Below, piece after piece: positions 15,050 to 24,093 of a stretch of DNA of 64,000 nucleotides. This DNA is from an uncultured Desulfuromonas sp. (GTDB taxonomy: Bacteria; Desulfobacterota; Desulfuromonadia; Desulfuromonadales; Desulfuromonadaceae), in NCBI RefSeq assembly GCF_963676955.1, contig NZ_OY781461.1:1916225-1980224 (forward strand). The letters are read 5' to 3'. Below the pieces are notes generated by a model. The model was not told where the DNA came from and searched no databases. It saw only the letters and a program-made list of their open reading frames with translations. The translations under genes were made by a program, and so were the position numbers. The number at the start of each line of letters is the position of its first letter. Within the stretch, counting starts at the first letter, position 1.

Positions 15050-15664
15050 TCAGGCGGGCAGTGTCAGAGCAATACGACCATGACTCAGGTCGGTGATGTG
15101 GGCGCAGAACCGTGTCAGGTGCTCTCGGGGCAGCCGTAGTGACAGGCTTACCTGTTCTGTGAATTGTTGATCGTCGACAACAACTTCGTAATCATCAAAC
15201 AGCCGTTGTAACGATTCAACAAATGCATACGCGCAACGAATTTCTACCGTGCAATAGTCAATTTTCTCTCTGGTCGCCAAACCCGCCAGGGCCGCGAGGA
15301 CCGCATCGGTATAGGCACGGGCCATGCCGCCTTTGCCGAGGCGGGTGCCACCGAAGTAACGAGTGACCACCACCGTGATATCGCCAAGACCACTGTGCTG
15401 CAGCGCCGTAAGCATCGGTTTGCCTGCGGCGCCGTGAGGTTCGCCATCGTCGCTCATGGCTGTCTTTGCGGTGGCGCCGGGCGCGCCGACAACACACGCC
15501 CAGCAGTTATGGTTGGCATCGGGAAATTCCTGTTGCATGGTGCGGATAAAGTCACGCGATTGTTCGATGGTTTCCGTAGCCGCCACCGTGGCGATAAAAC
15601 GGCTGCGTTTTACCTCGATTTCACAACGATGGTACTGAGCGGGGACAGAGTAGCGCTCGTTCAT
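15050..15664 (-). CDS. yigZ: YigZ/IMPACT family protein
   Basis: A 204-residue protein of the YigZ/IMPACT (UPF0029) family. The N-terminal domain has SRFIATVAATET, MSDDGEPHGAAGKPML and the signature VVTRYFGGTRLGKGGM; the C-terminal domain is a ferredoxin-like DUF1949 fold. Eukaryotic IMPACT regulates GCN2; the bacterial role is uncertain. The ATG at 15664 overlaps the lemA stop by one base (TAATG), so it is read as the last gene of the lemA operon by translational coupling. Confidence 0.93.
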   Translation of the reverse strand: MNERYSVPAQYHRCEIEVKRSRFIATVAATETIEQSRDFIRTMQQEFPDANHNCWACVVGAPGATAKTAMSDDGEPHGAAGKPMLTALQHSGLGDITVVVTRYFGGTRLGKGGMARAYTDAVLAALAGLATREKIDYCTVEIRCAYAFVESLQRLFDDYEVVVDDQQFTEQVSLSLRLPREHLTRFCAHITDLSHGRIALTLPA

Positions 15665-16233
15665 TATGAATGGTCGAAGGACACTTCGACATCCGCGCGG
15701 TGTTCCGGTTGGATTTCCCACAAGTCGCGAGCTTTGAAGTTGAATTTTGTCGCCACCAGCACATCCGGGAACTGGGCGATGCGGATGTTGTAGATCGTGA
15801 CATATTCGTTGAACAGTTCGCGACGATCAGCAATCTGGTCTTCCAGTTCGGAGATCCGGTTGCCGAGGCTGCGAAAGGCTGTGTCGGCCTTGAGATCCGG
15901 GTATTGCTCGGTAACGGCAAACAACGATTTCAGGGTGTCCGTCAGCATATTCTGGGCATCGAGCTGCTCTTTTTCCGAACGTGCCTGCCCCACCATGGAA
16001 CGCGCTTTGATGACGGCTTCAAGAGTGGCTTTTTCATGTTTCATATACCCTTCGCACACCTTGATCAGCTTGGGCAGTTCATCGAAACGTTGCTTGAGCA
16101 GAACATCAATGTTGCTCCACGATTTGTCCGCTTCATTCTTCAGACGGATCAGGCCGTTGTAGATCATAATGACATAGCCGATCACCACAACCAGCAGCAG
16201 AACAAGAACGCCCAGAACAATCAAAGTTGTCAT
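15664..16233 (-). CDS. lemA: LemA family membrane protein
   Basis: A 189-residue protein with one N-terminal membrane segment (about residues 4-26) and a helical LemA domain facing outward, with the typical YNGLIRLKNEADKSWSNIDV and LLKQRFDELPKLI segments and the ending ARDLWEIQPEHRADVEV. LemA proteins are common but poorly understood. AAGGAGA lies 8 nt before the ATG. It is 31 nt downstream of the GIDE/EF-hand protein gene and overlaps yigZ by one base. The pairing with a GIDE-domain protein suggests a joint membrane function. Confidence 0.95.
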   Translation of the reverse strand: MTTLIVLGVLVLLLVVVIGYVIMIYNGLIRLKNEADKSWSNIDVLLKQRFDELPKLIKVCEGYMKHEKATLEAVIKARSMVGQARSEKEQLDAQNMLTDTLKSLFAVTEQYPDLKADTAFRSLGNRISELEDQIADRRELFNEYVTIYNIRIAQFPDVLVATKFNFKARDLWEIQPEHRADVEVSFDHS

Positions 16234-16264
16234 CGCTGTTTCTCCTTAGAAAATGATCCCACAC

Positions 16265-18175
16265 TTAGATGAGATGAAAATACGTCACGCCGGCTTTGAT
16301 CGCCCATGCAAAGGCAGCCAGACCGGCGATAAGCAGAAGCGGAACCTGCCATGAGTAGTGACTGACCAGGCTGGCTTCCGATTCGGTTTCAGCAATAATA
16401 AACGGCAGATCCTTTTGCGGTGGCGCACTCAGCACCAGTTGTTCGTTGGAACGGTTCCGGCCTTGTAGCAACCTCTCGTGTAAAGCCTCCTGTTCCATGT
16501 CGGCACGCGCTTCATCCCATTCCGCGGAGCTGACGTTACCGTCGCCATCACGGTCGTAGGTCAGCATCTGCTCGCGGTTGCCTTTAAGATCGCGCAGTTT
16601 TTCCGCCACCCGATGACTCAGGGAACCCTGCTGTTTGCGGGCTGTTGAGGCAAATCCCAGCACGTAAACCATACTGTCTTCGTAAATCACGTCTTCCACC
16701 CACTTTTCGTTGGCCGATGTCAGGTCGCTGCTGCTGTGGGAGTTTTTTAACCGGAATGTCGCCCCGTGCGGGTTGACGGTGATGCGTCCGGTATCATCTT
16801 CCAAAATGAACGGCACCGTATCGCTGGTGGTGATACTGGTGAGCCGCCATTGATCCTTGTGGGTGCGGCGATAGCGTTTCAGCGCATAATAAACACAGGG
16901 CTGCTGAGTATTGGGAGAGACCAGAGCGTATTGGCGCTTGGCTTTGCCATACAGTTCCACCATGCCCATGGCCGCAGAGCGGGCTTTGCTGGTGGCGGTA
17001 TTTTTGATGCGCTGGCGCAGTCGCCAGAAGAACAGGGCGTTCCACAGGCATAGCCCGCTCACGCCCAAGGGCGCGAGCCCACTGGAAAAACCGTAGTGAT
17101 AAAAATTTCCGGCCGCCTTGTGGTTGACTTCAACAAAGAAAAACACTGCCACAGCGCCGAGATTTGCCAGCAGGCGCCAGCCGTTAAAATGGAGCGACAG
17201 CCCGGTCTGCATTCGCGGTGAAGGTGGTGCGGGTAACGAGGGGCGAGGGGCTTTTTTATGCGCTTCTGTTTGTGCCTGGCCGGGAGGAACAACTCCGGAC
17301 AGTTGAAACGCAGTGGCCAGGCTGGTTAGGGGATGGGTGGCCTGCTGTGCCGAACCCGCGGTTTTCCGCTGGCGTTGGATGTTGTCGTGCGCCATATCGA
17401 GCAGCAGGGCTGTATAGCGGGTCAGCGTCGCTAAATTCTTGTTGATGCCGCTATGGTCTGTTGCATCGCATGGGAACACACGGTAATCGGGCAGAAAGCC
17501 GATGCCGAAACCGGTATCAAGATAATGCTTGGGACACAACCGACAGAGTATCTCCAGAAATTCAAACAGGTTCCATTGGCGGCTCGGTCGGGCCTTGTCA
17601 CCGAGAATTTCCGGAGGGATGTCCCAAGGAGACAGGTAAAACAGATGATCCGGTCGCTGAGGGGGGCCTCCCCAGGCCAGAACAATCCGTGGTTGCTGAC
17701 GGAAAATTTCGCGACGTAAGTCATCGTGATTCTGATCGGTATGCACGCCGCCGGTATAAGCATATTGCACCTGAGAGCGCTTGATGATCCGTTCCACCAC
17801 TTGGGCGGTGATGTCAACAAGCACGATCAACGGTTCGCTGTCTTTTATGAGCAGATGGTCACGGCCATCCTGTGTAAAAACAACTCCTGCTGCCGTGTGA
17901 CGGATGGTCTCCGGAGAGGAGAACTCCAGCGGTTCCACACGTGGTGCAATAATCCAATGGGGAATATGATGGCGTGACAGGACTGTTGCCAAAGGTTCCA
18001 GCTCGTCGCGGGAACCTTTGTGAAGCATGTTAACGGCATGTCCCGTTAAGCGCATGCGCAGGGTGTACAGATCGAGAATCTTGAGAGGTTTCAGATCGTC
18101 GAGCAGCACATCCAGATTAGCTTGGGGAGATTGCCCTTTAACCAGCAGCACGTTGTCGGTGTGTTCAGAGGTCAT
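16265..18175 (-). CDS. Membrane protein with GIDE-like domain and EF-hand
   Basis: A 636-residue protein. Residues 1-265 form a soluble region I cannot assign, and 268-325 a Pro/Ala/Gln-rich linker. Two hydrophobic segments follow (about 334-348 and 365-385). Residues about 396-520 resemble the GIDE domain, which in eukaryotes is in the mitochondrial E3 ligase MUL1 (AAMGMVELYGKAKRQYALVS, then CVYYALKRYRR and PFILEDDTGRITVNPHGA). An EF-hand-like calcium loop DRDGDGNVSSAE occupies 541-552, and a C-terminal membrane segment about 611-628. No RING finger is visible. The ATG at 18175 follows GGAG and overlaps the upstream small gene by 11 nt. It is likely to work with LemA encoded next to it; the role is unknown. 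Confidence 0.8.
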   Translation of the reverse strand: MTSEHTDNVLLVKGQSPQANLDVLLDDLKPLKILDLYTLRMRLTGHAVNMLHKGSRDELEPLATVLSRHHIPHWIIAPRVEPLEFSSPETIRHTAAGVVFTQDGRDHLLIKDSEPLIVLVDITAQVVERIIKRSQVQYAYTGGVHTDQNHDDLRREIFRQQPRIVLAWGGPPQRPDHLFYLSPWDIPPEILGDKARPSRQWNLFEFLEILCRLCPKHYLDTGFGIGFLPDYRVFPCDATDHSGINKNLATLTRYTALLLDMAHDNIQRQRKTAGSAQQATHPLTSLATAFQLSGVVPPGQAQTEAHKKAPRPSLPAPPSPRMQTGLSLHFNGWRLLANLGAVAVFFFVEVNHKAAGNFYHYGFSSGLAPLGVSGLCLWNALFFWRLRQRIKNTATSKARSAAMGMVELYGKAKRQYALVSPNTQQPCVYYALKRYRRTHKDQWRLTSITTSDTVPFILEDDTGRITVNPHGATFRLKNSHSSSDLTSANEKWVEDVIYEDSMVYVLGFASTARKQQGSLSHRVAEKLRDLKGNREQMLTYDRDGDGNVSSAEWDEARADMEQEALHERLLQGRNRSNEQLVLSAPPQKDLPFIIAETESEASLVSHYSWQVPLLLIAGLAAFAWAIKAGVTYFHLI

Positions 18176-18317
18176 GAAGCTCCACGGCTTGATTCTGATG
18201 GTTGTATTGGGCGATATTGCAGCTTTTGACGATGACGGCAAACGCCATCAGCGCCAGGATCAGCAGAAAAAATGCCAGATAGTTTTCGTTTTTCAGATCG
18301 TTTTTTTTATCGTTCAT
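18165..18317 (-). CDS. Small single-pass membrane protein
   Basis: A 50-residue protein starting MNDKKNDLKNENYLAFF with one hydrophobic segment (about residues 14-31, LAFFLLILALMAFAVIV) and a short polar tail. No family recognised. AAAGGAT precedes the ATG at 18317. Its end overlaps the start of the GIDE/EF-hand gene by 11 nt and it lies 31 nt downstream of the permease gene, which makes it likely to be a real, coupled gene and a candidate partner of the GIDE protein. Confidence 0.65.
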   Translation of the reverse strand: MNDKKNDLKNENYLAFFLLILALMAFAVIVKSCNIAQYNHQNQAVELHDL

Positions 18318-18348
18318 TAAGGGGGTATCCTTTTGAGTGCTGGACGCG

Positions 18349-19362
18349 TCAGCCGAGGAGAATGGCAATCCAGCGCAGGTCTTCAGTTGTTTCAAAGGCA
18401 ATTTTAACAATCATGGTGAGAGGGACGGATAATAACATACCGACCGGTCCGAGAACCCAGCCCCAGATGATTAAGGAGAGCAGAACCACGAGAGGGGACA
18501 GCCCCAACTGCTTGCCCATAAAGCGCGGCTCAATGATGTTGCCGACCACCACATTGACAATCACATATCCCCCGGCAACCAGTAGCGCTACGCCGACGCC
18601 GTGTTGGACGACGGCCAGAAGAATCGCCGGAATAGAAGCAATGATGGAGCCAATATTGGGAACAAAATTCAGCAGGAAAGCCAACAGCCCCCACAGAATG
18701 GGATAATCCACATCCAGAACGATCAGCCAGATAATTACGGCTGCGCCGGTGAGCAGGCTGACCGCGGTTTTGATCACCAGATAGCCTTGGACGCTCTGGG
18801 TGATGCGGCTGAACTGGGCAAATGATTGGTCTGGGTTTCTCAAGGCCTCTTTGAGCTTTTTCGGCATGGCGCTGGCTTCAAAAAGGATGAAAATAACGGT
18901 CAGCAAGATCAGGAAGCCATCGGTCAATACGGCACCGACACCGCTGAGGGTATTGGCGGCAATTTTCATGGCCGCGCTGGGATCAAAATAATCGAGCACA
19001 ATTTGTGACGAGATATCAATGCCGTGCTGATTCAGCCAGTCGAACAGGGTGCGTGTCTGCTCATGCAGACGAGCCTGATAGGTCGGTAAGGTCCGGGAAA
19101 AATCGTGCAATGAGCTGCCGACAAAAACGGCCAGTAATAATCCGGTAAGCAACGCGGCTGAAATAACGATGAAAATGTTCAGTGCCGTCGGCAGATGTCG
19201 CCGTTCCAGCCAGTGCAGAGACGGCAGACATAAAATGGCAATGAATGCCGCCAACAGGAACGGGACAATCAGATCCTGAGCACTTTTCAACCCGGCAATA
19301 ATAATAATCAGGCTGGCAAAGGCCGTCAGGAATCGACCGCAGGAAGGGGTGGTTGTTGTCAT
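18349..19362 (-). CDS. AI-2E family transporter (PerM/YdiK-like permease)
   Basis: A roughly 337-residue inner-membrane protein with about seven or eight hydrophobic segments. The family pattern is visible: an N-terminal pair of helices, a long soluble segment (about residues 80-150), then YLVIKTAVSLLTGAAVI, ILWGLLAFLLNFVPNIGSII and GNIIEPRFMGKQLGLSPLVV. Members have been linked to autoinducer-2 export or sodium/proton exchange, but the substrate here is unknown. The ATG at 19362 is taken as start; in-frame GTG at 19365, ATG at 19392 and GTG at 19434 are alternatives because no strong ribosome site decides. It heads the operon containing the GIDE protein and LemA. Confidence 0.88.
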   Translation of the reverse strand: MTTTTPSCGRFLTAFASLIIIIAGLKSAQDLIVPFLLAAFIAILCLPSLHWLERRHLPTALNIFIVISAALLTGLLLAVFVGSSLHDFSRTLPTYQARLHEQTRTLFDWLNQHGIDISSQIVLDYFDPSAAMKIAANTLSGVGAVLTDGFLILLTVIFILFEASAMPKKLKEALRNPDQSFAQFSRITQSVQGYLVIKTAVSLLTGAAVIIWLIVLDVDYPILWGLLAFLLNFVPNIGSIIASIPAILLAVVQHGVGVALLVAGGYVIVNVVVGNIIEPRFMGKQLGLSPLVVLLSLIIWGWVLGPVGMLLSVPLTMIVKIAFETTEDLRWIAILLG

Positions 19363-19717
19363 CACGTCACCGTTCGGGGGAGGGGGTAGCATCGGGGTTC
19401 GATAACTCAGCAAAATCTCATCATAAACAATCACCGGCAGCGGTTCAATATCTATTGGAATAAACCGTTTCTTTCCTCAGCGTATGGATGAAAGGTTGGC
19501 ATGGTATGAGCGTTTTCCTTCAGAATACGTTTAATACAGGGTGCTGCAGATCGTTCTGCGTTTTGTCGTGGCAACAAGAGCGGTATTCGCCAGATGTCAT
19601 AAATGGCCTTTTTTTAATGGTTGGCCTTGCTGGTCGCTGGAGATATTTTGGTTTATAATTGTCGGCATGTTCTTCATGTGAAATCACCTGTGCGATCACG
19701 TTTGTGGGGAGGCTGTT
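19363..19717. other. Divergent intergenic region between permease and porin genes
   Basis: About 355 nt. A perfect TATAAT at 19654-19659 lies 58 nt before the porin start, but no good -35 box is found at 16-18 nt. GGGGAGG before the GTG at 19718 is the porin ribosome site. Nothing else was recognised. Confidence 0.4.
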
Positions 19718-21055
19718 GTGCGACATCGGGGAGATATCCTGCATCTGTGGGTTGGTCAGGTCGTGCTGGGCATGTTTTTGCTTTTCAGTGGAGACCTGCT
19801 GTGTCCTGATTCGGCGCGTGCCATCAATTGGCTGATGCTGCAAGGGGTGGAAAAAAAGACCGATCCCATCCGTTTTGGTGGCTTTGTGCTGCTCGACTAT
19901 ATCAATGCCGGTGGCGGCGATTTGCCTGCCGGGCCTTTTAGGGGCACGGCAATGAGCTCGGGGGTGGTGTCGCCGAATTTGCGTTCCTCTGCGGAGTTCA
20001 ACCTGAGAAAATTGCAATTGGGCGTTCGGGGCGCTCTGACGGACAACGTCAATTACAGTCTGAAAACCATCAGCGGCAACAACTCCGCTTCACGCATTGA
20101 TGACCACAATCGCATCCGCCTGATCGAAGGCAGCGTCACATTGAACCATCTCCCCGGTGCGCGTATCCGTATCGGCATGTTTAAAACGCCCGCCGTTGAG
20201 GAGTCCCTCGGCTTTGTTCCGCCCTGTCACTATATCAACCTGACCAACATGACCAATATGTTGATGCAGGAACGTTTTTTCGATAGTGACGGCAGTGACC
20301 CCACGGATGTCAATGAGCCCGGTGTTGCCGGCTGTTGTCGTGATATCGGTGTTATGGTGTTCAACACCTTCAATGTTAGACCATGGGAGCTGACCTATGC
20401 CGCCATGCTGGCCAATGGCCATGGCCTCAGCCTGCAGGACGATAACGACAATCCCGATCTGTATCTCTATCTGGCGGCGGAGCGGCTGCGCGGGGTCGGT
20501 AAGGGAGTCCGGCGCCAAGGATGGAAACTGTTTGGCTGGTATCAGGAAGGGCAGCGCAATCTTGATGTCGGCATCACGCATACGGAACGGGTGTTCCGGC
20601 GTTGTCGTTACGGCATGGGCACCACCTTACTGTGGCAAAACCTGCGCATCGAAAGTGAAATCGTTAAGGCTAACGGGATGATTTTTGCCGGCACGGATGG
20701 TGGTGCGGTTCCCGGGGTCGTCAGCAATAACGGCCTGTCGGTTGCCGGCTATAACGTGTTGCCCGAAGACCAGGCCTTGGGCTGGTATGTCGACATCGGT
20801 TGGCAGGTCTTTGCCGACTTTTGGCTCAATGCCCGATATGATCGCTTGGATCTGGGGACGGAGACCGATAGCGAGCGCGAATTCAAAACGGTAAGCCTGG
20901 GCGTTCTCTATCGCTTCAGCGCGACGTTGCGGGGCAAGTTGACCTACGAAATCCGCTCCGGTGAGGCGCCGTATCAGAACGACTCTTCGGTCTCCAATGA
21001 AATCCTCGACGAGTTACCCGATCGCTTTTCCGCCCAGCTGCTCTATTTGTTCTGA
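19718..21055 (+). CDS. Outer-membrane porin, phosphate-selective porin O/P-like
   Basis: A 445-residue protein beginning with a signal peptide (hydrophobic core about residues 11-27, ending CPDSARA) and ending in aromatic Phe (SAQLLYLF), the sorting signal of outer-membrane barrels. Alternating strands such as LRKLQLGVRGALTDNVNYSL, ARIRIGMFKTPAVEESLG and VYRF-like C-terminal strands fit the OprO/OprP porin fold. The mature N-terminus starts INWLMLQGVEKKTDP. It contains an unusual paired Cys-Cys near residue 205 (VAGCCRD). A GTG start at 19718 follows GGGGAGG. The substrate is unknown. It is convergent with the EamA gene, 5 nt apart. Confidence 0.82.
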   Translation: MRHRGDILHLWVGQVVLGMFLLFSGDLLCPDSARAINWLMLQGVEKKTDPIRFGGFVLLDYINAGGGDLPAGPFRGTAMSSGVVSPNLRSSAEFNLRKLQLGVRGALTDNVNYSLKTISGNNSASRIDDHNRIRLIEGSVTLNHLPGARIRIGMFKTPAVEESLGFVPPCHYINLTNMTNMLMQERFFDSDGSDPTDVNEPGVAGCCRDIGVMVFNTFNVRPWELTYAAMLANGHGLSLQDDNDNPDLYLYLAAERLRGVGKGVRRQGWKLFGWYQEGQRNLDVGITHTERVFRRCRYGMGTTLLWQNLRIESEIVKANGMIFAGTDGGAVPGVVSNNGLSVAGYNVLPEDQALGWYVDIGWQVFADFWLNARYDRLDLGTETDSEREFKTVSLGVLYRFSATLRGKLTYEIRSGEAPYQNDSSVSNEILDELPDRFSAQLLYLF

Positions 21056-21060
21056 CGGCC

Positions 21061-21912
21061 TCAACGCAGCCGTTTCAGGTGCCAATGGTTGAGCAGTAAT
21101 GAAAATGCCAATATCGCGGAACCAATGAGGAGCTGAGGCCAGTTCACCGTCTCTGAAAACACCAGCGCTGAACAGGCGATAGCCAGGGGGATTTTCAGGT
21201 TGTTGCACACGGCCAGTGTGCCGGCATTGACCTGGCGTGCCCCGTGATTCCACAAGAAAAAGCAGATCCCGGAAGCCAAAACCCCCAGATAGACCAATGA
21301 GGCTGATTGGGTCAGAGTCATCTGCATCAGGTCATGCAGTGATTTTCCCCAGATCATCGGCACTGTGCTGAGAAACGCGCCCAGATAGAGAAGTCCGAAC
21401 ACCTGAAGGTCGCTATGCGCAATGTTTTTCATGACGCGGGTGTAAGCGACCTGGCCAAACGCGAAGCACAGGTTCGCGCCCTGAAGCAGGATAAATCCCT
21501 GACGAAAATCGCCATGGTGGAAGTCACGATAAAGAACAATCGCTGTGCCGATGACCGCAAGCAATGCCGCATAAAAGAAGCGCCGATGGAAGCGTCGACT
21601 GAACAGGTCGTTGATCAAGGTGACATAGATCGGGGTGAAAATGGTGAATAATGCGACCTCATAGGCGTGCAGGTAGCGAAAAGAGGTCGTGTACGCCACG
21701 TACATCAAACCGTATTGAATGGCACCGATCAGGATAAGTGCGCTCATTTGATGAAGGCGACAGCGTTGCAGGCGGACAAAAGGGAGAAATACCAGCAAAC
21801 TGAGCAGCAATCGTGCGGCCGCAACGACACTGGGATCAAGGCCGGTCAGTTGTCCTTTAATCAGCCCGAAAGAAAAGGCCCAGATCACTGAAACAAGGAT
21901 CAGGTAAAACAT
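21061..21912 (-). CDS. EamA family (DMT superfamily) exporter
   Basis: A 283-residue membrane protein with about ten hydrophobic helices arranged as two EamA repeats, typical of drug/metabolite exporters. Visible repeat features: VIWAFSFGLIKGQL at the start, YTTSFRYLHAYEVALFTIFTPIYVTL in the first repeat in part, and NHGARQVNAGTLAVCNNLKIPLA in the second. It is 52 nt downstream of the HDOD-GGDEF gene on the same strand. AAGGAA 11 nt before the ATG supports the start. Substrate unknown. Confidence 0.9.
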   Translation of the reverse strand: MFYLILVSVIWAFSFGLIKGQLTGLDPSVVAAARLLLSLLVFLPFVRLQRCRLHQMSALILIGAIQYGLMYVAYTTSFRYLHAYEVALFTIFTPIYVTLINDLFSRRFHRRFFYAALLAVIGTAIVLYRDFHHGDFRQGFILLQGANLCFAFGQVAYTRVMKNIAHSDLQVFGLLYLGAFLSTVPMIWGKSLHDLMQMTLTQSASLVYLGVLASGICFFLWNHGARQVNAGTLAVCNNLKIPLAIACSALVFSETVNWPQLLIGSAILAFSLLLNHWHLKRLR

Positions 21913-21964
21913 TGATGCAAAAATGTTCCTTCACAAAAGAAATAGGGCGCGGAAAACCTGAGGG

Positions 21965-23482
21965 TTAATTGCCCTTTTGAGGCATGCTGATGCAGTTTTT
22001 GCCGGCATTTTTTGATTGGTACAGCCCTTTGTCGGCGATGTCGATCAATTGATCCTTGCTTTTTGAGCCTTGTTCGGGGTCGTAAAAAGCCAGGCCCATA
22101 CTGACCGTGACCTGGAGGCTCTTGCTGTCCCAGGAAACACGGAGTTTTTCGATCTCCTGGCGCAAGCGGTTGGCGATCTCATGTGCCTGGTCAAGCGAAG
22201 TTTCCGGGAGCAGGGCGGCGAATTCTTCTCCACCATAGCGGACCATCACGTCGGTATTGCGCAGCGTGCTACGCGACAGGTCGGCAATGTCGATCAAAAC
22301 CTTGTCGCCGGCCTGGTGACCGTGGCTGTCATTAATCGCTTTGAAGTCGTCGATATCAAACATCAGCAGGGTAAACACGGTGCCGTAACGTGCCGAGCGT
22401 TGCAGTTCACGATCAAAATAGTCATGGAAATAGCGCAGATTATACAGGCCGGTCAGGCTGTCTTCGAAGGCCAGTCGGCTGAGCTCCGTATTGACGGTGG
22501 CAAGTTCCTGGCGCTCCAGAACCGCCGCCTCTTTTTCCTGACGATACTGGTCGAGCAACTGGCTGTTGGTCATGTTGAGGCGCGATAACTGTTCGTTGGC
22601 GTCCTGAAGGATTTCAGCGGCAGATTTCATTTTGTCCGAAGGGATTTCGAAAAAGGATAGAATCTGCATGCTCTGTTCGGAAATATCTTCGATCAATTTG
22701 GTAATTGATGACTCTGAGAGCTGGTAACGTGTCTGTAAAATCTTACGGAACACTTTGAGCTTTTCAGAAATGGGCCGGCCGTGAAAAACCGCTGAAATTT
22801 TGTCGGCCAGATTGATCACATTGGCCGAACAAACGTAAGGCTCGGGGATTTCATCAGAAAGGTGATGGTAGCGAATGGGCTGATAGATCGCTTCAGGAAC
22901 ACCCCAGTGCTCAAGGATTTCCGAACCCAGCTGTGAATGAGCAAAACCAAAATTCTCTTGCTCCACGGACTTAAGCGTATGTTGACGGCGTTGTTCCGGA
23001 TCGAAAATTGTTTTGTAGTCATCCAGACACAGGTAGGCAATGAGAATGCCGATATCCTGGAGCAGTGCCGTGATAAAAATATTATCGTTTTTCTGACAGA
23101 TTTTCTGGGCAATGAGGTTGGCGCTGACCGCTGAAGTGACGGCGCGTTTCCAGAAATAAGTGAAGTTGAACCCACCGGATTCTTTGCCGCTGAAGTGGCC
23201 GACCAGAATAAAGGATAGAGCAATATTGGTGACGGTGGTGATTCCCAGACGTGTCAGAGCGGACTCCAGATTGTCAATCCGTGCCACCGGGGCATACATC
23301 GGCGAATTGGCAATACGTAAAACCCGGGTTGTCAGTGCCGGGTCAGCAGTGATCAATGCCGCCAGACGACGAAAAGAGGGTTCTTCTTTATGGACCTCGT
23401 CAAGAATCCGCATGGCAATCGCCGGTGGCGTGGGCAAGCGGGAGCATTGATCGTGGCTAAGTAGTTGTTCGATGGCTGACAT
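21965..23482 (-). CDS. HDOD-GGDEF diguanylate cyclase
   Basis: A 505-residue signalling protein. Residues about 15-215 are an HDOD domain (LPTPPAIAMRILDEV, ALTTRVLRIANSPMYAPVA, LESALTRLGITTV), about 285-335 a coiled coil, and about 336-500 a GGDEF domain that should make cyclic di-GMP. The active loop GGEEF is at 417-421, with the product-inhibition motif RNTD at 408-411. AAGGATT precedes the ATG by 8 nt. The HDOD module probably senses or scaffolds while the GGDEF part signals. It is upstream of the EamA gene. Confidence 0.93.
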   Translation of the reverse strand: MSAIEQLLSHDQCSRLPTPPAIAMRILDEVHKEEPSFRRLAALITADPALTTRVLRIANSPMYAPVARIDNLESALTRLGITTVTNIALSFILVGHFSGKESGGFNFTYFWKRAVTSAVSANLIAQKICQKNDNIFITALLQDIGILIAYLCLDDYKTIFDPEQRRQHTLKSVEQENFGFAHSQLGSEILEHWGVPEAIYQPIRYHHLSDEIPEPYVCSANVINLADKISAVFHGRPISEKLKVFRKILQTRYQLSESSITKLIEDISEQSMQILSFFEIPSDKMKSAAEILQDANEQLSRLNMTNSQLLDQYRQEKEAAVLERQELATVNTELSRLAFEDSLTGLYNLRYFHDYFDRELQRSARYGTVFTLLMFDIDDFKAINDSHGHQAGDKVLIDIADLSRSTLRNTDVMVRYGGEEFAALLPETSLDQAHEIANRLRQEIEKLRVSWDSKSLQVTVSMGLAFYDPEQGSKSKDQLIDIADKGLYQSKNAGKNCISMPQKGN

Positions 23483-23718
23483 TCAGGGAATCCTTTTTGT
23501 TGAACTGTACCATAACGGCCGATAGTTTCCCAGAAAGCGTGGGTGAAAAACAATATCTTTTGCAGATTTTGCTGGTTTTTTTAATTGGCAAATGAAATCG
23601 TTTTTAAATCACTTATCGGTTATGTGGATACTCAATTGTAAAATCAGTATGTTGGCTGAACTGTCGATTTTAAAATGATTATTAATGACGCTGGATTTTT
23701 TTCGCCAGGCCGGTTGAC
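23483..23718. other. AT-rich intergenic region upstream of fmdB
   Basis: Divergent gap between the HDOD-GGDEF and fmdB genes, markedly AT-rich. Apart from the fmdB promoter at its right end I see no gene or RNA. Confidence 0.45.
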
Positions 23719-23747
23719 TTGACAAAATTGGGGCAGCTGATTACTTT
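23719..23747 (+). promoter_or_regulatory. Sigma-70 promoter of fmdB-folD
   Basis: TTGACA at 23719-23724, a 17-nt spacer and TACTTT at 23742-23747, about 35 nt before the fmdB ATG. The -35 box is perfect; the -10 box matches four of six. Confidence 0.6.
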
Positions 23748-23781
23748 AGCGGCTGATTGAAGTGATAAAGGAGTATGCGTT

Positions 23782-24027
23782 ATGCCGATGTACGAATATC
23801 AATGCGAAAAATGTGGCTTGGTCTTTGAGGTGCGTCAGAAATTTTCCGATGCGCCTGTTGAAGAATGTCGGGAGTGTCAGGGCCCGGTTAAGAAGTTGAT
23901 CTCCCAAAGCGGTTTTGCTCTCAAAGGCGGCGGCTGGTATGATCAGGGGTATTCGGCGTCCAAGTCGGCACCGTCCTGTCCCGCTGCGACCGATGGCAGT
24001 TGTGGCGGATGCCCGAAGGCGTCCTGA
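23782..24027 (+). CDS. FmdB family zinc-ribbon protein
   Basis: An 81-residue protein starting MPMYEYQCEKCGLVFEV. Two CXXC pairs (Cys8/Cys11 and Cys29/Cys32) form the FmdB-type zinc ribbon, and the region LISQSGFALKGGGWYDQGY is the conserved extension. The tail has a further cysteine cluster (SCGGCPKAS). FmdB proteins are thought to be small regulators, but the function is not firm. AAAGGAG precedes the ATG. folD follows after 66 nt on the same strand. Confidence 0.92.
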   Translation: MPMYEYQCEKCGLVFEVRQKFSDAPVEECRECQGPVKKLISQSGFALKGGGWYDQGYSASKSAPSCPAATDGSCGGCPKAS

Positions 24028-24093
24028 TTGGTTCAGGACGCCCATCGACCGTAATCATTGATCGCGGGGAGACCCGTCAAGGAGGATAAATTT

